A stretch of 64,000 nt of DNA from Acidiferrimicrobium sp. IK (GTDB taxonomy: Bacteria; Actinomycetota; Acidimicrobiia; Acidimicrobiales; Palsa-688). Below the pieces are notes generated by a model, which saw only the letters and a list, made by a program, of their open reading frames with translations, was not told the DNA's origin and did not search any database. Every line of letters begins with the position of its first letter. Positions within the stretch are counted from its first letter, which is position 1. Below, one piece after another: positions 41,901-50,763 of the stretch. The DNA lies in NCBI RefSeq assembly GCF_025499425.1, contig NZ_JAIMCB010000010.1, positions 124,001 through 188,000 of the forward strand. Direction: 5' to 3'. A program made the translations under genes and the position numbers.

Positions 41901-43577
41901 GGCCTTGGCGCCGCCGAAGCCGCCGCCGCCGAGCCCGCCGCCCCCGAGGCCGCCGCCCCCGAGCCCGCCGGTCAGTGCCCTTCCGGTGGTCGCCCGGCTG
42001 GCGCCGGTCGAACTGACCGACACCGTCGGCAGGACGACGGTGTCGCCCGCCGAGAGGCCGCTGATTATCTGGGTGGTGGTGGCCCCCTGCACGCCGGTGG
42101 TCACCGCACGGATGGTGCGGACGCCGTTTTGCAGGACGGTCACCGTCGCGTTCGAACCGGTGGTGGTGATGGCCGAGGACGGCACGGTCAGCACGCCGCT
42201 CACCGACTTGGTGGTGACACTGATCGACGTGCTCATTCCGGGCTTCACCGTCGCCGGCGGGTCGGTGAGGCTGATGGTGTCGTCGTATTCCACCACGTTG
42301 CTGACCGTCGTGGACGTGTCGCTCACCGCCGACACCTGGCCGGGGACGGTCACGTTCGGCAGGGCGTCGAAGCTGACCGTCGCCGGCTGGCCGACCGCGA
42401 CGCTCGGTGCGTCGGCCTCCGCGAAGCCGGCGGTCACCACCAGGTGGGCCAGGTCGGAGATGACGAGGAACGCCGAGGAGGAACTGGTCGAGGCGGAGCT
42501 GCTGGCCGCCGAGCCGCTGGCGGCCGACCCCGAGCCACTGCCGGCGGCGCCGCTGCCGGCGGCGCCATTGCCGGCCGACCCCGAACCGCTACCGGAGCCG
42601 CTGGTGGAGGAAGAAGCGCCGGTCCCGCTGCCGGAGGAAGCCGAGGCGCTGCTACCGCTCACCGTCTGGCCGACCGATCCGTTGAGGGCTGTGACCGTCC
42701 CGCTGATCGGGGCGGTGAGCGTGGTCTCACCGACCACCTTCTGGTCGTTGGCGACGGTGGCCTGGTCCTGCTCGACCGCGGCCCGGTCCTCGGCGAGGGC
42801 CGCAGGGCTGACGTACTCCTTGGCCGACACTGACAGCTCGGTGTTGGTCAGCTGCCCCTGGGCAGAGGTCACGCTGTTTTCGGCCTGGGTGAGCGCGGCC
42901 TGGTCCTGGGTCAGCGCGCTGCAGGCGCTGGAGACCGCCCCGCCCGTCGTCGAACCGGCCGGGGTCGCCGCCGCGCCGGGCGGGGTCGTGGTGGCGGAGG
43001 TCGGCGAGCCGGCGCCCGAACCGGGCGCCACCGCGGCGGCCACCCCGGCTCCGCTCGCCTGGCTGGCCGTGCAGGCCGCTTGGTCCTTGTCCAGCTGGGC
43101 CTGGTCGTTGGCGCGCGTCGCGGTGGCGGTGTTTAGAGACTGTTCGGCAGAGGTGATCGAGTACTGGTCGCTGGCCCGGGCGGCTGGCGTCTCGCCACCG
43201 TTGGTCTCCGCGTTGGTCAGCGTCTCCTGCGCGGCCTCGAGCTGGGCCTGGGCCATAGCCAGCGTGGCATCCGCCGCCGTGGGGTCGAGCTTGGCCAGGA
43301 CCTGGCCGGCGGTCACCGTAGCGCCGGCGGCCACGTCGAGCTCCGCGACGGTACCGCCCGCGGCGAAGGAGACGTCGTCTGTGGCCGCGGGTGCCACGTT
43401 CCCGGTGGCGGTGACCGAGGAGGTGACCGTGCCGGTGGCGACGGTCACCGTACGGACTCCCGACGACGCGGAGGCCTTGTGGAACACCGAGGAGATGCCG
43501 AGGTAGGCGACTACGCCGACTACTGCGAGCAGGGCCACGTTTCCGAGCACGAAGCCCCGCGAGAACCGGCCGGCCAT
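41892..43577 (-). CDS. MacA/HlyD-type periplasmic adaptor
   Basis: 561 aa. Anchor RGFVLGNVALLAVVGVVAYLGISSVF, lipoyl half-motif VSFAAGGTVAELDVAAGATVTAGQVLAKLDPTAADATLAMAQAQLEAAQETL, a long coiled-coil hairpin, second lipoyl half VVGETTLTAPISGTVTALNGSVGQTV, then beta-barrel and membrane-proximal domains. Odd are a ~75-residue Ser/Gly/Ala insert inside the second lipoyl region (SGSGTGASSSTSGSGSGS) and the Gly-rich end GGLGGGGLGGGGLGGGGF. The start shares one base with the stop of the upstream lipoprotein gene. Confidence 0.9.
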   Translation of the reverse strand: MAGRFSRGFVLGNVALLAVVGVVAYLGISSVFHKASASSGVRTVTVATGTVTSSVTATGNVAPAATDDVSFAAGGTVAELDVAAGATVTAGQVLAKLDPTAADATLAMAQAQLEAAQETLTNAETNGGETPAARASDQYSITSAEQSLNTATATRANDQAQLDKDQAACTASQASGAGVAAAVAPGSGAGSPTSATTTPPGAAATPAGSTTGGAVSSACSALTQDQAALTQAENSVTSAQGQLTNTELSVSAKEYVSPAALAEDRAAVEQDQATVANDQKVVGETTLTAPISGTVTALNGSVGQTVSGSSASASSGSGTGASSSTSGSGSGSGSAGNGAAGSGAAGSGSGSAASGSAASSSASTSSSSAFLVISDLAHLVVTAGFAEADAPSVAVGQPATVSFDALPNVTVPGQVSAVSDTSTTVSNVVEYDDTISLTDPPATVKPGMSTSISVTTKSVSGVLTVPSSAITTTGSNATVTVLQNGVRTIRAVTTGVQGATTTQIISGLSAGDTVVLPTVSVSSTGASRATTGRALTGGLGGGGLGGGGLGGGGFGGAKAGG

Positions 43578-44290
43578 CAGCCGGCCGCGGTCGGGGTGGT
43601 GGTGCTCGTCGAGCCACCGGCGCCGGGTGTGGCCGCTGCCGGCCGCAGCGGCGCGCACGCGGCCATGGCCGCCTGACGAGTGGCGGCGGACACGGTGGTG
43701 GTGGTCTCAGCCGGCGCTGTCGTAGTGCTGGTCGCGCCCGCACCCCGCGGGCCGGCCGGGACGGTCAGGCCGTGTAATTGCAGGCACTGGCGGTAGGCGG
43801 TGAACGCCGGGCTGTTGACCGCCGGGCCGCCGAAGGTGGGCAGAGTCGAGCGGCACGCGGACAGCGCCGAGGTGTACTCCGCGGTGGTGACGCCGGCGGG
43901 GAGGCTGGTGGGGACTCGACCGATGCCGCCGCCTCGAGATCCGCCGCGAGCAGGGAATCCGCCGCCGGCAGGGAAGGTCTGGCCGGGCGTGGTGGACGGC
44001 GGGGTGGGCGTGGCGCTGCCCGAGGCCGCCCGACCTTTGCCGGTCGGGAGGGCACTGGCCGGGATGCCCTTCGACTCCATGCAACTGTCGAACGCCGCCA
44101 GGCGGTTGGCCCCCGCGGAGGGGGCTGCCGCCGAGGCCGTCGTCGATGTCGTCGACGGTGAGGCGGTGGTGGTGGACGAGCCGCACGCCGCGAGACTGGC
44201 GGTGGCGGCCGCTATGGCCGCGGCGGTTCCGGCGGCTCGAAGGCCGGGGATCCGCCGACCGGCGAGGAGAAGTGCACCAGGGGTTGACAC
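43577..44290 (-). CDS. Predicted lipoprotein heading a MacAB-type operon
   Basis: About 237 aa. The signal with lipobox is GTAAAIAAATASLAACGSS, so the mature protein is lipid-anchored outside the membrane. A Ser/Thr linker is followed by a domain with regularly placed Cys (FDSCMESKG, LSACRSTLP, YRQCLQLHG, MAACAPLRP), likely two disulfides. GTG start with AGGG upstream; a TTG six bases earlier is the alternative. Cys-spaced proteins of this type commonly precede MacA-like genes in actinobacteria; the function is unknown. Confidence 0.72.
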   Translation of the reverse strand: MSTPGALLLAGRRIPGLRAAGTAAAIAAATASLAACGSSTTTASPSTTSTTASAAAPSAGANRLAAFDSCMESKGIPASALPTGKGRAASGSATPTPPSTTPGQTFPAGGGFPARGGSRGGGIGRVPTSLPAGVTTAEYTSALSACRSTLPTFGGPAVNSPAFTAYRQCLQLHGLTVPAGPRGAGATSTTTAPAETTTTVSAATRQAAMAACAPLRPAAATPGAGGSTSTTTPTAAG

Positions 44291-44382
44291 GGCCAAGACC
44301 CTGGCAGGGCTACCGAAGAGCCTGATAAGAGAACCGTCCGGATTCCCTTAGAGTCTCCTTGGAATACCCTGGGAACCGGGAA

Positions 44383-44418
44383 CCGGTCAGGCCGGTCAGG
44401 CCGGTCAGGCCGGGCAGG
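44383..44418. repeat. 9-bp tandem repeat at a gene end
   Basis: CCGGTCAGG occurs three times in a row (44383, 44392, 44401), followed by the degenerate CCGGGCAGG. The repeat covers the stop codon of the lipoprotein gene ending at 44405; each unit contains TCA, so the stop codon itself is present in each copy on the minus strand in some frame. Confidence 0.7.
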
Positions 44419-44881
44419 TCTTGCGGTAGGTGACCAGCGGGGTCAGGTCGCCCTGGAGCTGGGTGGCGAGCGCCTGCTCAGCGGGGTTGGGCTCTTCCCG
44501 GGTAAGCGCCTGCGGATCGGTCTTCAACATCCCCACCAGTTGGCGGAAGTCGCCGGCGACCGCCGACAGCGACGGCTTGAGCGACGCCGGGCCGGTGGTG
44601 GCCAGGTGGTCGAACGACGCAGCAGCGTTGGCGATGTCGGTCGACGTCGGGTTCGACACCGCCTGGAACTGGTTGAGCACGGCGTCGACCTGCGAGCAAA
44701 ACGCCGCAGATCCGGTGGGAGCGACCGTCGTCGCCGACGATCCGGCGCCCGCTGGCACGGTGGTCACCGGCGCGGCCGAGGTCGGCGCGGTGGTCCCCGC
44801 CGCCGACTTGGAGCTGCTGCTCCCGCACGCAGCCAGGCCGATAGCGGTCACGAGAACGACAGCGCCGAGAGTGGTCTTCAC
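44405..44881 (-). CDS. Predicted lipoprotein, unknown function
   Basis: 158 aa from VKTTLGAVVLVTAIGLAACGSSSSK, a clean lipoprotein signal with lipobox GLAAC; a GTG three codons earlier is possible. A Ser/Thr/Ala linker is followed by an all-helical domain (AAFCSQVDAVLNQFQAVSNPTSTDIANAAASFDHLATTGPASLKPSLSAVAGDFRQLVGML) with two Cys near its ends (FCSQ, KTCPA). This pattern is common in uncharacterised actinobacterial lipoproteins. It diverges from the PAS-GGDEF gene. Confidence 0.72.
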   Translation of the reverse strand: MKTTLGAVVLVTAIGLAACGSSSSKSAAGTTAPTSAAPVTTVPAGAGSSATTVAPTGSAAFCSQVDAVLNQFQAVSNPTSTDIANAAASFDHLATTGPASLKPSLSAVAGDFRQLVGMLKTDPQALTREEPNPAEQALATQLQGDLTPLVTYRKTCPA

Positions 44882-44971
44882 CCGCGGCACGCTACACCGG
44901 GTGGCCCAAATCGGGCACAAGCGACCGCCTCCGGCAGGGCGCCCGGGGAGGGCCACCGAACCGCGCAAGCA

Positions 44972-45030
44972 GGGCCTTTCGCCCTCTCCCCGGCCAGCGG
45001 GACCACCGGTACCATCCGCCCCATACCGGT
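44972..45030. promoter_or_regulatory. Inverted repeats upstream of the PAS-GGDEF gene
   Basis: Two short symmetric elements lie in the 245-base divergent region: AGGGCCTTTCGCCCT (GGGC/GCCC around CTTTC, near 44971-44985) and ACCGGTA/TACCGGT (45005-45011 and 45024-45030). The first loosely resembles GGGxCxxxxGxCCC sites of DosR-like response regulators, but the match is weak. No gene or recognised riboswitch is visible in the rest of the region. Confidence 0.35.
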
Positions 45031-45126
45031 CGGTGCGCCATCCAAGGACGGCGCTCCGCCAAGCTCTCCTCACCAGCTCCCCGACCGGGTCACGGCCCGA
45101 CAGAGCCACGAAAGGGCACACCAAAG

Positions 45127-46902
45127 GTGCAACACGAGCAGCCCGGAGACGCCGGCGGAGCGATAACCCTCGGACACGGGGTCGGCGCCGAGCGTCCCTC
45201 GGATGAGCACTCTCGGATCCTGGTGGAGCGCTCCCCGCACTGCGTGGCGGTCATCGACCGCCAGGGCCGCCTGGCGTACGCCAACCCGTCGGCGATCGGC
45301 CTGCTCGGCGGCCGCAACCCGATGGGAGTCGTCGGTCGCCCTGCTGCGATGTTCGTCCCCGACGACGAGCTGGCCGCCGCCCGGGAGGTGTTCCAAAGCG
45401 TCCTGCGGGGGCAGACGGTGATGGAACGCCGCTGCCACGCTCTTCGCCGCGACGGCGTGCGGGTAGAGGTGGAGATCACCGCGACCCGCACCCGGTACAA
45501 GCACCAGACCGCGGTACTCCTCGAGGTTCGAGACATCACCGCTCAGGTGCAGGCCGAAGCAGCCCTCGTCGAGTCCGAGCGAAGGTGGCGGGCGGTGTTC
45601 GACCAGTCACCGGTGGGCATGGCCCTCGTGGACGAACGAGGCCGGGCCGTGGCCGTCAACGCGTCCCTGTGCGACCTGGTCGGCCGCAGCGAGCGCCAGC
45701 TGCTCGACCACAGCGCCGCGGGGCTGGTCGAGCCCGACGAGCCGTCGATGATGCCGGCTGTCGGAGCCTCCCCCAGCGGTGACAGCCGCGGCGTGGCCCG
45801 CTTCGAGAAACGCTACGTCCGCCCGGACGGCGAGGTCCGCTGGGCGTGGGTCACGGTCAACCACACTCCGGGGCCGGCAGGCGAGACGTGGACCCTGGCG
45901 CACGTCCAGGACGTGACCGAACGCAAGGCCTCAGAGCAGGCGGCCGCCGCCTCGCGGAGCAACCTGCGAGCCGTGGGCGAGGTAATCCGCCAGATCCAGT
46001 CCGGGGGAGACGCCCGCCAGATAATCGTCGAGGCCGGCCGGCAGCTCGCCGAGGCTTCGTACGTCTCGCTCATCGAGCCCTACAGCGGCGAAGACGGCCT
46101 CCGGGTCTCGGCCGCCACCGATCTGCGGTCCCTCGACGCGGCCTTCGGGCTCGACGGGCTCTCCTCCGCCGTGGGGGTCTACCGGGGCGGACAGTCACTG
46201 TTCTTGGCCGAGGCGGCGGACGATCCCTCGGTATCCCCGGCGTTCCTCACCGGCATGTCGGCACGCTCGCTGTATCTGGTCCCGGTCCGCTGCGGCGACG
46301 CCGTCACTGGCGTGCTGGTCGTCGCATGGGACCAGCACGTCCCCGACCTGGATGATCGCCGGGCGGAGGCGGTCACCTTGCTCGTTTACTACGCCGGCGT
46401 AGCGCTCCGGCAAGCGGAGCTGGTGGCGGAGCTGGAGGCGCTGGCGATGCGGGACCCCCTGACCCTGCTCCCCAACCGTCGCGGCTGGGACGAGGAGCTG
46501 CGCTCGGCGCTGGCCACCGCGCAGCGGAGCAGCCGGCCGCTGACCGTCGCCGTCGCCGCCGTCGACGCCTTCGACTCCTTCAGCGAGACCTTCGGGGGCT
46601 CCGCCGGCGACGAGATGCTGCGCCAAGTCGCCCACGCGGCCCACCGCGCGGTGCGCGCCGACGACACGGTGGCCCGGTGGGGCGCCGAGCAGTTCGCGTT
46701 CGCGCTGCGGGACTGCCCGGCCGAGGAAGCCGCCGCGGTCCTCGGCCGGGTCCGCCAAGCCATGCCCGAACGCCTGACCTGCAGCATCGGCTTCGCCGTT
46801 TGGGACGGCCAGGAGGACGGCATCTCCCTGGCTGCTCGCGCCGAGGAGGCCCTCCGCACCGCACGACGCGACGGGAGCAACCGCATCGCAGCCGCCGGCT
46901 AG
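45127..46902 (+). CDS. PAS-PAS-GAF sensor with degenerate GGDEF domain
   Basis: 591 aa, cytoplasmic, no helices. PAS 1 about 28-140 (ILVERSPHCVAVIDRQGRLAYANPSAIGLLG), PAS 2 with PAC about 150-270 (VFDQSPVGMALVDERGRAVAVNASLCDLVGRSERQLL), a GAF domain about 285-440, then GGDEF from RDPLTLLPNRRGWDEEL. The diguanylate cyclase signature reads RWGAEQF (residues 519-523 G-A-E-Q-F) instead of GGDEF, and the metal-binding line is VAAVDAFDSFSETFGGSAGDEML. With Gln at the catalytic Glu position it is probably a non-enzymatic or weakly active c-di-GMP-related regulator. GTG start. Confidence 0.88.
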   Translation: MQHEQPGDAGGAITLGHGVGAERPSDEHSRILVERSPHCVAVIDRQGRLAYANPSAIGLLGGRNPMGVVGRPAAMFVPDDELAAAREVFQSVLRGQTVMERRCHALRRDGVRVEVEITATRTRYKHQTAVLLEVRDITAQVQAEAALVESERRWRAVFDQSPVGMALVDERGRAVAVNASLCDLVGRSERQLLDHSAAGLVEPDEPSMMPAVGASPSGDSRGVARFEKRYVRPDGEVRWAWVTVNHTPGPAGETWTLAHVQDVTERKASEQAAAASRSNLRAVGEVIRQIQSGGDARQIIVEAGRQLAEASYVSLIEPYSGEDGLRVSAATDLRSLDAAFGLDGLSSAVGVYRGGQSLFLAEAADDPSVSPAFLTGMSARSLYLVPVRCGDAVTGVLVVAWDQHVPDLDDRRAEAVTLLVYYAGVALRQAELVAELEALAMRDPLTLLPNRRGWDEELRSALATAQRSSRPLTVAVAAVDAFDSFSETFGGSAGDEMLRQVAHAAHRAVRADDTVARWGAEQFAFALRDCPAEEAAAVLGRVRQAMPERLTCSIGFAVWDGQEDGISLAARAEEALRTARRDGSNRIAAAG

Positions 46903-46986
46903 GCCCGGCGGCCAAGCACCGGCTGCCGATTGGCGACTGCCGGCTGGCGCAGCTTCTGGGTAAGCCCAGCCGCGAGGTCCCGGCCG

Positions 46987-47967
46987 CTAGGTATCGGCGG
47001 TCACGAATCCCAATCCGAGCCGGTCGGCGGCCGCACGCACGATCGGCAGCTTCTCGCGGGGGACCAGAGCGTGGTTCCAACCGTCGGGGTCAAACTCGAC
47101 GGGGCCGCCGGCCACCAGCGTCTCGGGCCGGAGCCGCACATCGACATATCCGGCGCCCGCTACAAGCCGCTCGGCGCCTGTCGGGTCGGCGCGGGGCAGA
47201 AGCTCGTAGACGACTATTGGTCGTTGCTCTTGGATGAGACGGCTCGCACCGGCGAACACCCGGTGCTCTGTCCCTTCGGTGTCGATCTTGACCAGGTCCA
47301 CCTCCGGACGACCGGCGCCGGCCCACCACGTGTCCAACCGCTGGGCGGTCACGTCGAGGACCACATCGGTGACCTCCTTGAAGGTGGGGTCGAGCGACGC
47401 GCTGGTCTCGATCGTCGTCCCGCTCGGCGGAGGGAGGTACAGCTGCACGGTGCCGTCGACATCGGTGATCGCCCGCTCGAGGACCTCGACGCGCCTGGCT
47501 CGGGGCTGATTGATCCGCAGGTTCGCCCGCAGCAACTCGACGATCGCCGGGACAGGCTCGAAGGCTACGACTCGCCCCTTCGACCGGGCCGCGAGCGCCA
47601 GCACCGCATACACGCCGGTGTTCGCGCCGACGTCGAGGAACGCTCCACCGCAGCGGTGGACCAGCTCGACGAGCAGCGCCGGCAACGGAGCCTCGAACCC
47701 TCCCAGTCCTCCCGACGCGAGAGACTCGATGCCCTGGTCGTTGCCGCCTCAGCGAAGCAGCCTCGCCCGCTGCTGCCGGAGCGCACCAGCAGCGACCGGC
47801 AGCGGCACCACGACGACGTCTCCGCCTCCGAAGGCCTGGTAGAGCTTCCCGGCGACGGTGTGGAAGCCGGCTGCCTCGGCCAGGTTGGCGGGCCACGGCG
47901 AACGCCCGAGCCGGCTCGCGACGTACCTTCGTACAGCCGACCCCCCGTTGGACACCCCGCGGATCAT
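46987..47967 (-). pseudogene. FkbM-family methyltransferase interrupted by in-frame TGA
   Basis: Read in one frame from ATG 47967, the product runs MIRGVSNGGSAVRRYVASRL to DVVVVPLPVAAGALRQQRARLLR, then a TGA at 47751-47749, then continues in the same frame with GGNDQGIESLASGGLGGFEAPLPALLVEL into the intact SAM domain FLDVGANTGVYAVLALAARSKGRVVAFEP and VDLVKIDTEGTEHRVFAGASRLI, the FkbM signature. Both parts together give normal family length (about 326 codons). Without the stop it would methylate a sugar or polyketide hydroxyl. A single-base error, a real nonsense mutation, or restart at TTG 47685 (232 aa) are all possible. Confidence 0.72.
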
Positions 47968-48109
47968 AAGCTTGGCCGCGGCAACGAACCGGGATGGCCG
48001 AGAATCGGATCGTCACTCCGGTCGATGACAGTGCCGGGTCGTTGGAAACCAGCCGCAGCGTGCGGACCATGGGGACGCCCAGGGAGCCGGGCCCGCGCGG
48101 AGGTCGTCG

Positions 48110-48193
<84 letters not shown>

Positions 48194-48301
48194 GAGTGGT
48201 CCCACCCTTGATGGGAGCGACGAGCATACATCAGGAGCGCGCCAGGTGCACCCGGGTGCCGCCGGACGGCGGGCGGTCCCGAGTACGCTCGTGACCCGAC
48301 C

Positions 48302-48955
48302 ATGGGACTGCAGCAGTTCGAACGCCGCCTGGAGCGCCTCGTCGAAGGGGTGTTCGCCAAGGCTTTCCGCAGCGGGCTGCAGCCCGTCGAGGTAGGACGC
48401 CGTCTGACCAGGGAGATGGACCTCCGCCGCACGGTCGCGCCGCGGGGCACCCTGACCCCCAACCGGTTCGTGGTCCTGCTGTCCCCCGAGGACCACGACC
48501 GCTTCGCCCCGATCGAGGAGGAGCTGATCGCCGAGCTGGTCTCGCAGGCCCGCGACCACGCCCGCAGCGAGAACTACGTCTTCATCGGCCCGGTCACCGT
48601 CACCCTCGACATCGACCACGGCCTCTCTCCGGGCATGTGCCTGGTCGCCGGCGAGATGGTCCGCCCCGCGGCCGGCGCCGCCAGCCTGGTCCTGCCCGAC
48701 GGTCGCCGGGTGGCGATCGGCAACCGGCCGGTCACCCTCGGGCGTCTACCCGAGTGCGAGGTGGTCCTCGCCGATCCCAACGTCAGCCGGCGCCACGCCG
48801 AGGTCCGCGCCGGTGAGGACGGGGGCTACGTGGTGCGAGACCTGGGTTCGACCAACGGCACGAGACGCAACGGCGTGATCGTCAACGGAGTGGAACGGCT
48901 AGCCCCTGGTGACGAGATCACCGTCGGCGCGTCGACTGTCCGCTTCGAGGTCTGA
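48302..48955 (+). CDS. fhaA: FhaA: DUF3662 and FHA domain protein
   Basis: 217 aa. The N-terminal DUF3662 domain is MGLQQFERRLERLVEGVFAKAFRSGLQPVEVGRRLTREMD. The C-terminal FHA domain, which binds phosphothreonine, has VTLGRLPECEVVLADPNVSRRHAEV and VRDLGSTNGTRRNGVIVNG with the conserved R, S-R-R-H and N-G residues. Shorter than the Mycobacterium protein because the long linker is missing. First gene of the operon fhaA-fhaB-pstP-rodA-pbpA-pknB; in mycobacteria FhaA tunes peptidoglycan export downstream of PknB. Confidence 0.95.
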   Translation: MGLQQFERRLERLVEGVFAKAFRSGLQPVEVGRRLTREMDLRRTVAPRGTLTPNRFVVLLSPEDHDRFAPIEEELIAELVSQARDHARSENYVFIGPVTVTLDIDHGLSPGMCLVAGEMVRPAAGAASLVLPDGRRVAIGNRPVTLGRLPECEVVLADPNVSRRHAEVRAGEDGGYVVRDLGSTNGTRRNGVIVNGVERLAPGDEITVGASTVRFEV

Positions 48956-48977
48956 GCGGTCGGGGTAGAAGGGCGGA

Positions 48978-49487
48978 GTGTCAAGCGGGGTCATCACCCT
49001 CTTCAAGTACGTCTTCCTGGCCGTGCTGTACCTGTTCTTCCTGCGGGTACTGCGCGCGGTGTGGGTCGAGCTGCGCGAGCCCAAGCCGGCGCCGGTGATG
49101 GCCCCGCCGGCGGGGACGCCGGCCGCGGCGCCCCCGCCGGTGCCGATGCCCGAAGGCCGCCGCCGGAGGGGCAAGGGCGAGCCGAGCCACCTGCGCATCA
49201 CCGAACCGCCGGAGCGGCGAGGCCAGACCTTCGCCCTCCCCGGCAACCAGGACGGCGGCGAGCTGACGGTGGGGCGGGCCCCGGGGTGCGGGGTGTCGCT
49301 GCCGGAGGACACGTTCATCTCCCAGCTCCACGCCCGCGTGTTCCGACGAGACGGGGACGTGTGGGTCGAGGACCTGGGGTCCACCAACGGGACCCTGCTC
49401 AACGGCAAGAAGGTGTCGGCCCCCGCCGTCATGCGCCGCGGCGATCAGCTGACGGTCGGCCGCACGGTCCTGGAGCTGTCCTCGTGA
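48978..49487 (+). CDS. fhaB: FhaB: membrane-anchored FHA protein
   Basis: 169 aa. The N-terminal helix is ITLFKYVFLAVLYLFFLRVLRAVWVELRE, followed by a Pro/Ala linker and an FHA domain: LTVGRAPGCGVSLPEDTFISQLHARVFRRDGDVWVEDLGSTNGTLLNGKKV. The phosphate-contacting Arg, Ser and Asn are present; the usual S-R-x-H is S-Q-L-H. GTG start with AGAAGGGCGG upstream. It ends ten bases before pstP. Links kinase signalling to the divisome and elongasome. Confidence 0.94.
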   Translation: MSSGVITLFKYVFLAVLYLFFLRVLRAVWVELREPKPAPVMAPPAGTPAAAPPPVPMPEGRRRRGKGEPSHLRITEPPERRGQTFALPGNQDGGELTVGRAPGCGVSLPEDTFISQLHARVFRRDGDVWVEDLGSTNGTLLNGKKVSAPAVMRRGDQLTVGRTVLELSS

Positions 49488-49497
49488 GCGGCCACCG

Positions 49498-50763
49498 GTG
49501 ACGGTGCTGCGGGCGGGGGCGGCGACTGACACGGGGCTGGTCCGGGCCAACAACCAGGACCAGCTGCTGCTCGCCGACTCCCTCTACGCGGTGGCCGACG
49601 GGATGGGCGGCCACGCCGCCGGCGAGGTCGCGTCCGACACCGCGGTGAAGGCCCTCGAGGCCGCGTGGAGCGCCGGGGCGGCCCACGATCCTGGCGCCCT
49701 GGCGGCTGCGGCCAAAGAGGCCAACCGGAAGGTGTGGCAGACCGCCCAGAGCGACCCTGAGCTTCGGGGCATGGGCACGACGTTGGTCGCGGTGGCGCTG
49801 ACCGGGTCGGGGGACAACCAGGAGCTGGCGGTGGTCAACGTCGGCGACTCGCGCGTCTACCTGCTGCGCGACGGCGAGCTCGAGCAGCTGACCGTCGACC
49901 ACAGCCTGGTCGCGGAGCTCGTCGCCGAGGGTCAGCTGCGGGCCGAGGAGGCCGAGTTCCACCCGCAGCGCCACGTGCTGACCCGGGCCCTCGGCGTCGA
50001 CAGCGACGTCCCCGTCGACCTGCTGACCGTCGCCCCGTTCAAAGGCGACCGCCTGCTGCTGTGCTCCGACGGCCTGATCCGGGAGGTCAAGGACAACCAG
50101 GTGGCCTCGGTGCTGCGCCGGCTGTCGGACCCCACCGAGGCGGCCAAGGAGTTGGTCGCAGAAGCCAAGCTTCGGGGCGGCAGCGACAACATCACCGTTG
50201 TCGTGGTCGACGTCCTCGACGACGGCGACCGCGCCGCCCAAGCCTCCGCCGCGCTGACCCCCGAGCGCGACGCCACCGCCACGCTGCTGCCCGCTTCGGA
50301 GGTGGGGAAAGAAGACGTGCGCGACCCGACCACCGCGGTGCCGGTGGTACCCCCCGTCGCGGCCCCGGCCCCCGCCGTTTCCCGCCGCCAGCGGCGCAGA
50401 GCCGAGCGGGCCGCGGCGCCGGCCCGTCCCCGGGCGCGGCTGGTGACGGTGCGGGTCGTGCTGTTCTTCCTGCTGCTGCTGGCCGTGCTCGGCGCGGCCG
50501 CCGGCGCCCTGGCCTGGTACGGGCGGGGCAGCTACTACGTGGGGTTGAGCGGCCAGCAGATCACCATCTACAAGGGACGGCCCGGCGGGGTGCTGTGGAT
50601 CAAACCGACCGTGGCGCAGCGCACCGCGGTGACCACCGCGCAGGTGGAGAGCCGCCACATCCCCGATCTGCAAAGCGGCGTCACCGAATCGTCGATGTCC
50701 GCCGCCCAGGCGTACGTTGCCAACCTGACCCGCGAGTTCCAGCAGGCGCAGGCGCAGGGATGA
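49498..50763 (+). CDS. pstP: PP2C-family Ser/Thr phosphatase PstP
   Basis: 421 aa. Catalytic domain about 1-240: GLVRANNQDQLL, VADGMGGHAAGEVASD, GMGTTLVAVAL, VNVGDSRVYLLRDGELEQLTVDHS, LCSDGL and GGSDNITVVVVDV, covering the metal-binding Asp residues. A basic linker (RRQRRRAERA) precedes one helix LVTVRVVLFFLLLLAVLGAAAGALAWYG and a small extracytoplasmic domain ending QAQAQG. Reverses PknB phosphorylation. GTG start; the last bases overlap rodA (ATGA). Confidence 0.96.
   Translation: MTVLRAGAATDTGLVRANNQDQLLLADSLYAVADGMGGHAAGEVASDTAVKALEAAWSAGAAHDPGALAAAAKEANRKVWQTAQSDPELRGMGTTLVAVALTGSGDNQELAVVNVGDSRVYLLRDGELEQLTVDHSLVAELVAEGQLRAEEAEFHPQRHVLTRALGVDSDVPVDLLTVAPFKGDRLLLCSDGLIREVKDNQVASVLRRLSDPTEAAKELVAEAKLRGGSDNITVVVVDVLDDGDRAAQASAALTPERDATATLLPASEVGKEDVRDPTTAVPVVPPVAAPAPAVSRRQRRRAERAAAPARPRARLVTVRVVLFFLLLLAVLGAAAGALAWYGRGSYYVGLSGQQITIYKGRPGGVLWIKPTVAQRTAVTTAQVESRHIPDLQSGVTESSMSAAQAYVANLTREFQQAQAQG

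Noticed and set aside
44882-45126. Cyclic di-GMP riboswitch before the PAS-GGDEF gene
   Set aside because: I find neither the conserved GEMM loop sequences nor a three-stem layout; only two short dyads are present.
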